Positions 38,644-46,951 of a stretch of DNA of 64,000 nucleotides are shown one piece after another. The translations under genes and the position numbers were made by a program. Where the stretch lies: positions 186,001-250,000 of the forward strand of contig CAVUCK010000005.1 of assembly GCA_963739975.1 (NCBI GenBank), read 5' to 3'. The DNA is from JALZMG01 sp963739975 (GTDB lineage: Bacteria > Actinomycetota > Acidimicrobiia > Acidimicrobiales > Ilumatobacteraceae). A model generated the notes under the pieces. It saw nothing but the letters and a program-made list of their open reading frames with translations, was not told where the DNA came from and ran no database searches. Position 1 is the first letter of the stretch. Every line of letters starts with the position of its first letter.

Positions 38644-38648
38644 ATCGT
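38620..38648 (+). promoter_or_regulatory. Possible promoter of the second ABC operon
   Basis: TTGACG (38620-38625), a 17-nt spacer and TATCGT (38643-38648). It overlaps the oppositely oriented MarR promoter, so a repressor bound here could block both. Confidence 0.45.
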
Positions 38649-38667
38649 GGCAACTATCAACGATCAA
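38639..38667 (-). promoter_or_regulatory. Possible promoter of the MarR-ABC operon
   Basis: On the minus strand TTGATC (38667-38662), 17 nt, TATGGT (38644-38639). ATCAACGATCAAC at 38657-38669 is a direct repeat within this region and a candidate MarR half-site pair. Confidence 0.45.
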
Positions 38668-39690
38668 CTCTTGCAAGCGTCAGCTCCACCGGCGGTGGCC
38701 GGCAACGGGCAACGACCGCCGTCGGCGATCGTCGTCGACGGCCTGGTCAAGCGCTACGGCGCGCTCACGGCGGTCGACGGGATCTCGTTCGAGGTCGCTT
38801 CAGGTGAGGTTTTCGGCTTCCTCGGCCCGAACGGGGCGGGCAAATCGACGACGATCAAGATGCTCTGCACGCTGGCCGATCCGACGGCCGGGTCGGCGCG
38901 CGTCGCCGGGTTCGACGTCGTCCACGAGCGGATCGACGTGCGCCGCCACATCGGGCTCGTGTTCCAGGACACCACGCTCGACATGTACCTGTCGGCGGAG
39001 CAGAACCTGCGCTTCCACGCCGAGCTCTACGGCATGCCGCGGTCCGCCGTCGCCGATCGCATGCGCGAGGTGCTCGAGATGGTCGGGCTGTGGGAGCGCC
39101 GCTCGAGCAAGGTGCAGACGTTCTCGGGCGGCATGCGCCGGCGGCTGGAGATCGCCCGCGGGCTGATGCACTCGCCACGCGTGCTGTTCCTCGACGAGCC
39201 CACCGTCGGCCTGGACCCGCAGACCCGGTCGAGCATCTGGGGCTACATCGACGAGCTCCGCCAGCGGGAGGACATCACCATCTTCCTCACCACCCACTAC
39301 ATGGACGAGGCGGAGAACTGCGAGCGGATCGCCATCATGGACGCCGGCAAGATCGTCGTCCTCGACACGCCGCTGCACCTGAAGGCCAGCGTCGGCACCG
39401 ATCGGGTGTGCATCTCGACCGACGACGACGAGGCCGCCATCCGCGCGTTGGCCGAGCAGTTCGGGATCGAGGCCGAGGTGCGCGACGGGCTCGTCACGTT
39501 CGGCGTGCCGGACGGCGAGCACTTCGTGCCGCGGCTGTTCGCCGGGCTCGGACTGCCGATCAAGTCGGTCTCGGTGTCGCGGCCGTCGCTGGACGACGTG
39601 TTCATGGAGTACACCGGTCGGACCATCCGCGACGCCGAGGCGACGAGCGTCGACAACATGCGCAACTTCGTCAACGCAGGGAGGCGCTGA
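38647..39690 (+). CDS. ABC transporter ATP-binding protein (DrrA-like), second
   Basis: The ATPase of about 347 residues has GPNGAGKS, signature FSGGMRRR, Walker B VLFLDEPTVGLD and the switch FLTTHYMDEAENCER. It is divergent from and paralogous to the ATPase at 37114. The start is GTG 38647, or TTG 38671 or GTG 38695 if the overlapping promoter is real; the family core begins at SAIVVDGLVKRYG. The stop overlaps a micro-ORF ATG (TGATG at 39688-39692). Confidence 0.88.
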   Translation: MATINDQLLQASAPPAVAGNGQRPPSAIVVDGLVKRYGALTAVDGISFEVASGEVFGFLGPNGAGKSTTIKMLCTLADPTAGSARVAGFDVVHERIDVRRHIGLVFQDTTLDMYLSAEQNLRFHAELYGMPRSAVADRMREVLEMVGLWERRSSKVQTFSGGMRRRLEIARGLMHSPRVLFLDEPTVGLDPQTRSSIWGYIDELRQREDITIFLTTHYMDEAENCERIAIMDAGKIVVLDTPLHLKASVGTDRVCISTDDDEAAIRALAEQFGIEAEVRDGLVTFGVPDGEHFVPRLFAGLGLPIKSVSVSRPSLDDVFMEYTGRTIRDAEATSVDNMRNFVNAGRR

Positions 39691-39797
39691 TGACCGTCAC
39701 TGCGTTCCCCCGCCACACCACCTGCAGCCTGCGCAGCTGTTGGCCGCTCACTCGCCGGCGCTCGCTGGCTCGCCTGCTCGACGAGGTGTCACCATGA
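39690..39797 (+). other. Micro-ORF bridging ABC ATPase and permease (repeat family E, copy 2)
   Basis: A 35-codon frame starting in a TGATG overlap with the ATPase stop and ending in an ATGA overlap with an ATG at 39794, the likely original permease start. It is about 70% identical in DNA to the atpG-atpD micro-ORF. Most differences change the amino acid, so the peptide itself seems not to be conserved. Confidence 0.5.
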
Positions 39798-39825
39798 CGG
39801 CGACCGCAGCAACGGCCGACCGACG

Positions 39826-40668
39826 GTGGCGTCCGTGCGCGTCGTCGACGGCGGGCTGCGCCAGGACTGGCGGGGCGTGAAGATCGTCTGGCAACGCGAG
39901 CTGATCCGGTTCAGGCAGGACCGCCTGCGGGCCATCGCCGCGCTGGTGCAGCCCGTGCTGTTCCTCTACGTGCTGGGCACGGGACTGTCGACGCTCACCG
40001 ACAGCTCGACGGGCGGAGTCGACCTCAAGACGTTCATGTTCCCGGGCGTCCTCGCCACGTCGGTGCTGTTCACGGCGACGTTCTCGGCGGCGTCGATCGT
40101 GTGGGACCGCGAGTTCGGGTTCCTGCGCGAGATGCTCGTGGCGCCGGTGCGCCGAGGCTCGATCCTCGTCGGCAAGGCGCTCGGCGGAGCGACGGTGGCG
40201 ACGGGACAGAGCCTGATCATCCTGGCCCTCGCCGGCACCGTCGGCGTGCCGTACGACCCGGTGATGATCCTCATCCTCATCGGCGAGCTGTTCCTGCTGT
40301 CGTTCGCGCTGTGCGCGGTCGGCCTGGTGATCGCCGCCCGGGTGCAGCAGATCCAGTCGATGATGGGCGTGATGCAGATGCTGATCCTGCCGCTGTCGTT
40401 CCTGTCGGGAGCGCTGTACCCGGTCAGCAACCTGCCCACCTGGCTGGCGGTCGTCACGTTGCTCAACCCGGTGACGTACGCCGTGCACGCAATCCGCAGC
40501 GTCGTGTTCAACGTGCTCGACGCACCGCCGGAAGCGCTGGCCCGGCTCAACCCGCCGCTCCAGTGGTTCGGCTGGGAGGTCCCGATCGTCGTTCAGGTGC
40601 TCATCGTCCTGGTCATCGGCCTCGCCCTGCTGTGGTTCGCCATCGTCCAGTTCAATCACTCTGAGTAG
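39826..40668 (+). CDS. ABC-2 type transporter permease, probable 5' frameshift
   Basis: This 280-residue six-helix permease (VQPVLFLYVLGTGLSTL, MFPGVLATSVLFTATFSAAS, FLREMLVAPVRRGSILVGKA) partners the ATPase upstream. The readable frame begins at GTG 39826 without a ribosome site. The coupled ATG at 39794 opens MTATAATADR in another frame. Adding one base near 39820-39825 would join it to VASVRVVDGGLRQDW. A lost base is therefore likely, either a real mutation or an assembly error. Confidence 0.85.
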   Translation: MASVRVVDGGLRQDWRGVKIVWQRELIRFRQDRLRAIAALVQPVLFLYVLGTGLSTLTDSSTGGVDLKTFMFPGVLATSVLFTATFSAASIVWDREFGFLREMLVAPVRRGSILVGKALGGATVATGQSLIILALAGTVGVPYDPVMILILIGELFLLSFALCAVGLVIAARVQQIQSMMGVMQMLILPLSFLSGALYPVSNLPTWLAVVTLLNPVTYAVHAIRSVVFNVLDAPPEALARLNPPLQWFGWEVPIVVQVLIVLVIGLALLWFAIVQFNHSE

Positions 40669-40672
40669 ACGT

Positions 40673-43132
40673 TCAGCCCGCCCAGGCGACGAGGCCGAGG
40701 TCGAATTGAGTGGCCAGGCCGGGGTGGACGGGGATGACCCGAGCCGTGACGCCGTAGGCGCCGGGCAGGCCGACGACGATCTCGCCGGAGTAGGTCGTGG
40801 TGTCGAGCGGGTGCAGCTCGGAGATGGTGAGATCGCGGCGGAACTCACCGTCGTGACCCAGTGGCCCGTGGACGACCTCGACGCGCACGTCGTCGGGTGA
40901 CAGCCCGCCGGGCTCGATCGTGACCGTGACCGGCCGGGACGCGCCGGCCGGGGCGTCGGCGACGTCGACATCGACGGCGGTGACCGCGACGCCGGGCCAG
41001 GCCTCGACGACGCGTTGGCGCCAATCCGCCAGCTCGACGGCCGGCTTGCCCTCGTCGGCGCACAGCAGCTCGCCGGTCGCCGCCGCCGGCTCGTAGAGCG
41101 TGGTGGTGTAGTCACGCACCATCCGCGCCGCGGTGATCCGTGGGCCGAGCGAGGCCCAGCCGGCACTGACCCGGTCGATCCAGGCGCGCGGCACGCCGTC
41201 GAGGTCGCGTTCGTAGAACACTGGCGCGACTTCCTGCTCGAGGATCGAGAACAGGCTCGACGCCTCGCGCTGGTCGCGGCGGTCGAGGTCCGGATCGTCC
41301 TCCGCCGACTCGATCGCCCAGCCGTTCGAGCCGTCGAAGCACTCGTCCCACCAGCCGTCGAGGATGCTGCAGTTCAGCGCCCCGTTCAGGGCGGCCTTCA
41401 TCCCGCTCGTGCCGCACGCCTCGAGCGGGCGGCGCGGCGTGTTCAGCCAGACGTCACACCCGTGGTACATCGTGCGGGCGATCGACATGTCGTAGTCGGC
41501 GAGGAACACGAAGCGGTCGCGCACGTCGGCCTGGCGGGCGAAGTGCTCGATGCGCTGGATCAGCTCCTTGCCCGGCTGGTCGGCGGGATGTGCCTTGCCG
41601 GCGAACACGAACTGCACCGGCCGGTCCGGGTGGTGCAGCAGACGACGCAGCCGCTCGGGATCCGACAGCAGCAGCGTCGCCCGTTTGTACGTGGCGAAGC
41701 GGCGGGCGAAGCCGATCGTCAGCCGGCGCGGGTGCAGGACGTCGGCACCGAGGCGCTGGCGGGCCAGCCGCACCAGCTCGGCCCGGCCGTCGTTGAGCGC
41801 CGCCCACACCTCCAGCTGGTCGACGTCGGCGGCGCGGGCCCAGCGCTCGACGTCGGCGCCCGGCCAGTCGTCGCCGACGACGCGCGTGAGCAGGGCGTCG
41901 ACGCGCGCCGACGCCCACGTCCGCCCGTGCACCCCGTTGGTGATCGAGCCGATCGGGACCTCGTCGACGCCGAGCCCGGGCCAGAGTCCGTTGAACATCC
42001 GCCGGCTCACCGCGCCGTGCAGGCGGGCGACGCCGTTCGACCGTCCGGCCAACCGCAGACCCATCACCGCCATGTTGAACTCGTCCGCCGTGCCCTCCGG
42101 CGCCCGACCGAGGTCGAGCAGCTCGTCGAACGTGACCCCGCACTCGGCGGCGAACCCGGAGAAGTAGCGGGCCATCAGCTCGCGAGGGAAGCGGTCGATG
42201 CCGGCCGGCACCGGCGTGTGGGTGGTGAACACGCCGCCGCCGCGGACGATCTCGACGGCGGCCGGGAACGGGAGGCCTTCACCGACCAGCTCGCGGATGC
42301 GCTCCACGCCGAGGAAGCCGGCGTGGCCCTCGTTGGTGTGGAAGACGTCGGGCTCGATGCCGAGGGCGCGCAAGGCGCGGACGCCGCCGATGCCGAGGAC
42401 GATCTCCTGGCGCAGGCGGTGGTGCTGGTCGCCGCCGTAGAGGCGATCCGTCACGGCCATTCCATCCGGCGAGTTGCCGGGGATCCGAGCGTCGAGCAGG
42501 TACAGCGGCACGCGCCCGACGTCGGCCCGCCACACGTGGGCGCGCACCGGGTCGCCGGCCAGGTCGACGGTGATCTCGACGCCGGTGTCGGCCAGCCCGA
42601 GCGAGCGAGGGTCGAACTCGACGACGCTCTCCTGCTGCCACCCGTCGCCGTCGAGGCGCTGGCGGAAGTAGCCCTCCGTGTACAGCAGGCCGATGCCGAC
42701 CAGCGGCACGCCGAGGTCCGACGCCGCCTTGAGGTGGTCGCCGGCCAGGACGCCGAGGCCACCGGAGTACTGCGGGAGTGCCTCGCTGATGCCGAACTCC
42801 GGGGAGAAGTAGGCGACCGTCCGCAGCGGCGAGCCCGGTCGCGAGTCGAACCACGAGGTGGACGTCAGCGCCGAGCGCAGGCGGCGGGACACGGCGCCGA
42901 GGTCGTCGACGACGCTGGCGTCGGCGGCCAGCTCGGCCAGCCGGGCAGGGCTCGTCGTGCGCAGCATCTCGGCCGGGTGGGCGACGCCAGGGCGCCACCC
43001 CGGCCACAGCCGCCCGAACAGCCGGGTGGCCTCCTGATCCCACGTCCAGTGGAGGTTCGTCGTCAGCTCCGGCAGCGCGGCCAGCGCGGCAGGCAGAGCG
43101 GGCAGGACCTCGAGCCGTCGGACCGGGCGCAT
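40673..43132 (-). CDS. glgP: Alpha-glucan (glycogen) phosphorylase
   Basis: This PLP enzyme of 819 residues releases glucose-1-phosphate from alpha-1,4-glucan. The PLP lysine lies in EACGTSGMKAALNG. Upstream are the TTHTPVPAGIDRF and TNEGHAGFLG motifs of the short bacterial GT35 subfamily with the N-terminal DUF3417 domain. About 110 extra C-terminal residues form a beta-rich domain (PVTVTIEPGGLSPDDVRVEV). The adjoining glycosyltransferase suggests a glycogen or maltosyl-glucan unit. Confidence 0.92.
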   Translation of the reverse strand: MRPVRRLEVLPALPAALAALPELTTNLHWTWDQEATRLFGRLWPGWRPGVAHPAEMLRTTSPARLAELAADASVVDDLGAVSRRLRSALTSTSWFDSRPGSPLRTVAYFSPEFGISEALPQYSGGLGVLAGDHLKAASDLGVPLVGIGLLYTEGYFRQRLDGDGWQQESVVEFDPRSLGLADTGVEITVDLAGDPVRAHVWRADVGRVPLYLLDARIPGNSPDGMAVTDRLYGGDQHHRLRQEIVLGIGGVRALRALGIEPDVFHTNEGHAGFLGVERIRELVGEGLPFPAAVEIVRGGGVFTTHTPVPAGIDRFPRELMARYFSGFAAECGVTFDELLDLGRAPEGTADEFNMAVMGLRLAGRSNGVARLHGAVSRRMFNGLWPGLGVDEVPIGSITNGVHGRTWASARVDALLTRVVGDDWPGADVERWARAADVDQLEVWAALNDGRAELVRLARQRLGADVLHPRRLTIGFARRFATYKRATLLLSDPERLRRLLHHPDRPVQFVFAGKAHPADQPGKELIQRIEHFARQADVRDRFVFLADYDMSIARTMYHGCDVWLNTPRRPLEACGTSGMKAALNGALNCSILDGWWDECFDGSNGWAIESAEDDPDLDRRDQREASSLFSILEQEVAPVFYERDLDGVPRAWIDRVSAGWASLGPRITAARMVRDYTTTLYEPAAATGELLCADEGKPAVELADWRQRVVEAWPGVAVTAVDVDVADAPAGASRPVTVTIEPGGLSPDDVRVEVVHGPLGHDGEFRRDLTISELHPLDTTTYSGEIVVGLPGAYGVTARVIPVHPGLATQFDLGLVAWAG

Positions 43133-43168
43133 GGGGCGCGCAGCGTACGCCGTCGGGTTCCGCGCCGT

Positions 43169-43195
43169 GATCGGTACGGCGTTCCGTACCGGATC
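43169..43195. repeat. Hairpin repeat family G, copy 1
   Basis: GATCGGTACGGCGTTCCGTACCGGATC-type palindrome (27 nt, arms GGTACGG / CCGTACC) between the glycosyltransferase and glgP. An inverted relative is at 58454-58480. Confidence 0.7.
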
Positions 43196-43209
43196 TCGTC
43201 AGAACCGGA

Positions 43210-44361
43210 TCAGGGCATGGAGGGGTGGCGGAGGTAGACGGCAGAGGTGGCGGCGGCGATGGCGTCCCAGGAGTAGCGCTCGGCCAAGAGCTCGGCGCCG
43301 CGGCGCCGCATGTCGTCGGCCAGCGCCGGGTCCGCGAGCACCCGCTCGATGCACGACGCCAGCTGAGCGGCGTTGCCCGGCTCGAACGTCAGCCCGGCGC
43401 CCGTCCCGTCGACGAGCTCCGCCAACCCACCGGTCTCGGCGACGATCAGCGGGGCGCCGCCGGCCAGCGCCTCGAGGGCGACGATCCCGAACGGCTCGTA
43501 GAGCGACGGGATGACCACGCAGCCGGCGCGGTGGATCGTGTCGCGCAGGTGGTCGTCGGGGAGGTAGCCCGGCAGGTGGACGAGATCGCTGACGCCCTCC
43601 AGGTCGATCTGCGACTGCAGCTCGGGCAGGTAGCTGCCTCGCCCGCCGATCACGCACTCGATGTCGGGTCGGCGGGAGCGCAGCAGCCGCATCGCCCGGG
43701 CCAGCACCTGGAAGCCCTTCTCGTACTGGACCCGGCCCCACGTGAACACGAGCGGTCGCCGCTCGCTGGCGTCCCGGCCGTCCGCCCACCACGTCGGATC
43801 GATGCCGTTGGGGATGAGGTGGGCCCGGTGGGGCGACAGCTCGAAGCCCTGCACGACCTCACGCAGCATGAACCGGGAGCTGGCGATCACCTCGTCGGCC
43901 CGGTGGGCCAGCCACGACTCGACGGCGTGGATCGTGCTCGCCTCACCCGGCGGAACCCGGCCGCCGTGGCGGCCCCGCTCGGTGGCGTGGAACGTGGCCG
44001 CCAGCCGGGCCCCGCACAGCTCGGCCAGTGTGTCGCCGGCCCAGGCCACCTGCCAGTCGTGGGCGTGGACGATGTCGGGCACCCAGCCATCGAGCCGGGT
44101 CGCCAGCTTGACCAGGTGGTGGTTGGCCGACACGACTCGCGTGACGAGTTCGTCATCGGGGAGCCAGGGCAGATCGGTCCGGGCCCGCAAGACGCGCACG
44201 CCGCGGTCGACGACGTCGTCGGGGACGCCGGTGGTGGCGAGGGTGGCCAGCACGATCTCGCAGCCGACGGCGGCGAGGGCGCGGCTCAACCCGTCGACGT
44301 GCGCGGCGTTCCCCCGGACGTAGGCGGGCGGGAACTCCCAGGCGAGCATCAGCACCCGCAT
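43210..44361 (-). CDS. GT4-family glycosyltransferase (GlgA/GlgM-like)
   Basis: This 383-residue GT-B enzyme has the N-terminal MLAWEFPPAYVRGNAAHVDG, the central HAHDWQVAWAG and the retaining-GT E-x7-E motif in EPFGIVALEALAGG. It probably extends an alpha-glucan from a nucleotide sugar, by similarity to GlgM-type maltose-1-phosphate or glycogen synthases, and by its position 77 bp before glgP on the same strand. The acceptor is unproven. Confidence 0.85.
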   Translation of the reverse strand: MRVLMLAWEFPPAYVRGNAAHVDGLSRALAAVGCEIVLATLATTGVPDDVVDRGVRVLRARTDLPWLPDDELVTRVVSANHHLVKLATRLDGWVPDIVHAHDWQVAWAGDTLAELCGARLAATFHATERGRHGGRVPPGEASTIHAVESWLAHRADEVIASSRFMLREVVQGFELSPHRAHLIPNGIDPTWWADGRDASERRPLVFTWGRVQYEKGFQVLARAMRLLRSRRPDIECVIGGRGSYLPELQSQIDLEGVSDLVHLPGYLPDDHLRDTIHRAGCVVIPSLYEPFGIVALEALAGGAPLIVAETGGLAELVDGTGAGLTFEPGNAAQLASCIERVLADPALADDMRRRGAELLAERYSWDAIAAATSAVYLRHPSMP

Positions 44362-44407
44362 CGCCCGGAGGCTAGGACGCCAGACCGTGGCGACGATCCC
44401 GCCCGCA

Positions 44408-44516
44408 CTCTGCGTGAGGGAAGAACACGGATCCGACCTGTTCGCTCACCCGGAACGGGAGGCGGCGTTCTGCGTGAGCGAACAGAACGGATCTGACGTC
44501 TTCGCTCACCCAGAAC
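44408..44516. repeat. Hairpin repeat family F, two adjacent copies
   Basis: Copy 3 has arms GTTCTGCGTGAGCGAACA (44467-44484) and its inverted form (44499-44516). Copy 2 (44408-44457) is a decayed version. They fill the 164-bp gap between the SRPBCC gene stop and the glycosyltransferase start on the minus strand. Confidence 0.7.
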
Positions 44517-44525
44517 GGGACGAAC

Positions 44526-44975
44526 TCAGCGGCGCCGTTCGACGAGGCGGCGTAGGCGTTCGAGGTTGCCGACCCAGATCCGGCGCATCACCTGCTGGCC
44601 GCCGACGCGCTCGCCGATCCGGCCGCCCAACCACCATGGGAACGTCAGGTCCTCCTGCCAGGTGAACCGAGTCTGCTGCCCGCCGTCGAGGGGCTCCAGC
44701 GTGAACCGGCCGGTGCCGGTGACCAGCCCGTCGTGGCGCACGCCCATCGACCGACCCGGCTGCCACTCCGTGATCTCCATCCGATCGGTCAGGCGGACCG
44801 GCCCGACCTTGGTCACGCAGTCGAACGTCGTGCCGACGCCACGGGTCTGGTCGGTGCGGAAGCGGATCGACTCGGCGTCGGCCATCCAGTCGGTGTGCGA
44901 CTCGATCGGCTCGAGCACCTGCCACACCCGCTCGGGCGGCGCGTCGTAGTCGGCGCCGATCGAGATGCCGGTCAC
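44526..44975 (-). CDS. SRPBCC (START-like) family protein
   Basis: This 149-residue protein of the polyketide-cyclase/START fold begins ISIGADYDAPPERVWQVLEP and ends with the long C-terminal helix. The fold binds lipids or aromatic ligands in a central cavity, but no ligand can be predicted. The GTG start is 12 bases after the galT stop, so it is probably co-expressed with galT. Confidence 0.82.
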   Translation of the reverse strand: MTGISIGADYDAPPERVWQVLEPIESHTDWMADAESIRFRTDQTRGVGTTFDCVTKVGPVRLTDRMEITEWQPGRSMGVRHDGLVTGTGRFTLEPLDGGQQTRFTWQEDLTFPWWLGGRIGERVGGQQVMRRIWVGNLERLRRLVERRR

Positions 44976-44987
44976 GGTGCTGTTCGC

Positions 44988-45971
44988 TCAGGCGTGGGTG
45001 CGCACGGCGCGCAGCGTCTCGGCGGCGCGCTCGGGCGGCATGACGTTGATCATCACGCCGGTGCCGCGTTCGAAGCCGGCCTGGGTCACCAAGTTGGGCC
45101 ACAGGTGCACGTGCCAGTGGTACTGGCCGCCGTGCTCGTGCGGGGCGGTGTGGAAGCCGAGGTTGTAGGCGACGTCGCCGATGCCGGCCTCCAGGTGGGC
45201 GATGGCGTCGCGGATCCCGCGGCCCATCGCCAGCAGGCTCGCCGGGTCGGCGTCCTGCAGGTGCGGCTCGTGACGGCGTGGCATGAGCAGCATCTCGTAC
45301 GGCGCCCCGCTCCAGTACGGCGCCACGCACACGACGTCGTCGTCGGCGAACACGACCCGGTCGCCGGCCGCCAGCTCGGCCTCGACGGTGGTGCACAGCA
45401 CGCACCCGCCGGCGAACCGGGCGAAGGCGCGCTCCTCGTCGAGGATCTCGCCGGGCACGAACGGCAGCCCGAGGATCTGGGCGTGGGGGTGGGCCAGCGA
45501 CGCACCGGCCTCGCGCCCGTGGTTGACGATCACCTGCGTGTACCGGACTTCGGGCAACGCGGCGTGCTCGGCCAGGCGGCGTTGGAGCACGTTCATCAGC
45601 TCCTCGGCCTGCTCGTCGTCGAGCTGGTCGAGGCCGCCCTTGTGCTCGGGCGTGTACACGAACACCTCGTGGATCCCGCTCGCCTCGGCGGCGACGTGCA
45701 CCGGTCCGAGGTGGTGGACCACGAACCCCGAGTCGCCGCGGAACGCCGGGTACAGGTTGGGGATGACCCGCATCCGCCAGCTCCCACCCTCGTCGACGGT
45801 CTCCAGCGCCGGCAGCGTCGCCTCTTCGTGCCCAGGGCAGAACGGGCACGGACGACCGGGCATGGTCTCGATGTCGACGGTGCGCGGCGCGAAATCCGAT
45901 GGCCGCTGCGCCCGCTCCGCGACGATCGTGACCCACCGCCCGGTGAGTGGGTTGAGGCGCATCTGACTCAT
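44988..45971 (-). CDS. galT: Galactose-1-phosphate uridylyltransferase
   Basis: Leloir pathway enzyme, 327 residues. The nucleophilic His is in HPHAQ at 161-165, and a Zn-binding CPFC is at 42-45. RYTQVIVNHGREAGASL is typical. The start is ATG 45971 (MSQMRLNPLTG). It overlaps the preceding micro-ORF stop by four bases (ATGA). The longer frame to 46025 would translate the repeat. No galK or galE is in the window. Confidence 0.92.
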   Translation of the reverse strand: MSQMRLNPLTGRWVTIVAERAQRPSDFAPRTVDIETMPGRPCPFCPGHEEATLPALETVDEGGSWRMRVIPNLYPAFRGDSGFVVHHLGPVHVAAEASGIHEVFVYTPEHKGGLDQLDDEQAEELMNVLQRRLAEHAALPEVRYTQVIVNHGREAGASLAHPHAQILGLPFVPGEILDEERAFARFAGGCVLCTTVEAELAAGDRVVFADDDVVCVAPYWSGAPYEMLLMPRRHEPHLQDADPASLLAMGRGIRDAIAHLEAGIGDVAYNLGFHTAPHEHGGQYHWHVHLWPNLVTQAGFERGTGVMINVMPPERAAETLRAVRTHA

Positions 45972-46069
45972 CGGTGCCGCGCCCAAGTCAGCGACGGGTC
46001 CGATTCCGCCGCCCTCCACCCGCACCGATGAGCCGAAGCACCGTGTCGATGGTTCGCTCGCTCGCTCAC
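45968..46069 (-). other. Micro-ORF before galT (family C-like)
   Basis: A 33-codon frame starting GTGAGCGAGCGAGCG (46069) and ending in an ATGA overlap with the galT start. Its peptide start MSERANHRHGASAHRC resembles part of the ligA-array peptide (ERANHQARSSAHWC). An 11-bp inverted repeat (CTCATCGGTGC and GCACCGATGAG) puts the galT ATG in the right arm. A separate 12-codon frame at 46100-46138 overlaps the methyltransferase stop as GTGA. Confidence 0.45.
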
Positions 46070-46134
46070 TGTTGGATCAGCTTAGGAGGACGACCGGTCT
46101 CAACTGCGACACGGTGGAAGCGTTTTCAGGATCG

Positions 46135-46875
46135 TCACGCTGGAAGCCCGTAGACGCTGACGTGTCGGGGGCTCGTCGGATCGAACGGGCGGCGGGTCTC
46201 GTCCTCCCATCGCGCGACGAGCACCAGGCCCGCGTCGGCGGCGAATCCGTCGAGCTCGGCGGGCGGCGCGTACCGCACGGCCCACGGCCGCAGGCGCACC
46301 GGCTGGCCGTCCACGAGCTGCACGAGGTGCCCGACGGCCCGCTGCGCCACCGGGTCGTGATCCGACACCGACAGCACCACTTCGTCGGCCGTCATCGATC
46401 GCAGGGCGACGACGGTGCCTGAGCGCGGCGGGTCCTCGGGCACGAAGGCGTCGACGACGAAACCGCCGGTCGTCGTCAGTCGGGAGGCGACAGCGGCGAA
46501 GCAGGCGGCCTGGCGCCCGCTCGACTCGAGGTTGAACAGCGTGTTGTAGGCCACGAGCACGCAGTCGAACGGCCCCGGCGGGACGTCGTCGACCATGTCC
46601 CCCTCGACGGCGTCGACCAGCCGGCGCGGGTCGCGCGCCCGCAACTGCTCCAGCATCGCCGAGCTGGCGTCGACGCCGGTCACCCGGAGGTCGCGCTCGG
46701 CCAGCGGGACCGCCAACCGGCCGGTGCCGACGCCGAGTTCGAGCACCCGCCCACCCGGACCGGCCAGCTCGGCGACGAGGTCGACCATCCCGGTCGGCTG
46801 GCGCTGCTCGCCGTACCACCGGTCATAGACGTCGGCGAACCGATCCCCGTACGTCGACCGCCCGTATCCCTCCAT
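46135..46875 (-). CDS. Class I SAM-dependent methyltransferase
   Basis: A 246-residue Rossmann-fold methyltransferase. Motif I is VLELGVGTGRLA, followed by GVDASSAMLEQL and FDCVLVAYNTLFNL. The substrate is unknown. ATG 46875 follows a GGGCGGGG ribosome site. It is divergent from the cysteine desulfurase (76 bp) and lies upstream of galT on the minus strand. Confidence 0.85.
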   Translation of the reverse strand: MEGYGRSTYGDRFADVYDRWYGEQRQPTGMVDLVAELAGPGGRVLELGVGTGRLAVPLAERDLRVTGVDASSAMLEQLRARDPRRLVDAVEGDMVDDVPPGPFDCVLVAYNTLFNLESSGRQAACFAAVASRLTTTGGFVVDAFVPEDPPRSGTVVALRSMTADEVVLSVSDHDPVAQRAVGHLVQLVDGQPVRLRPWAVRYAPPAELDGFAADAGLVLVARWEDETRRPFDPTSPRHVSVYGLPA

Positions 46876-46951
46876 GCCCCGCCCGTTGTAGCGGACCCAC
46901 TCGCCCGATCTCGCCCGGGTCGATCGCCGGCGGCCGTTAGCGTCGTCGCCG

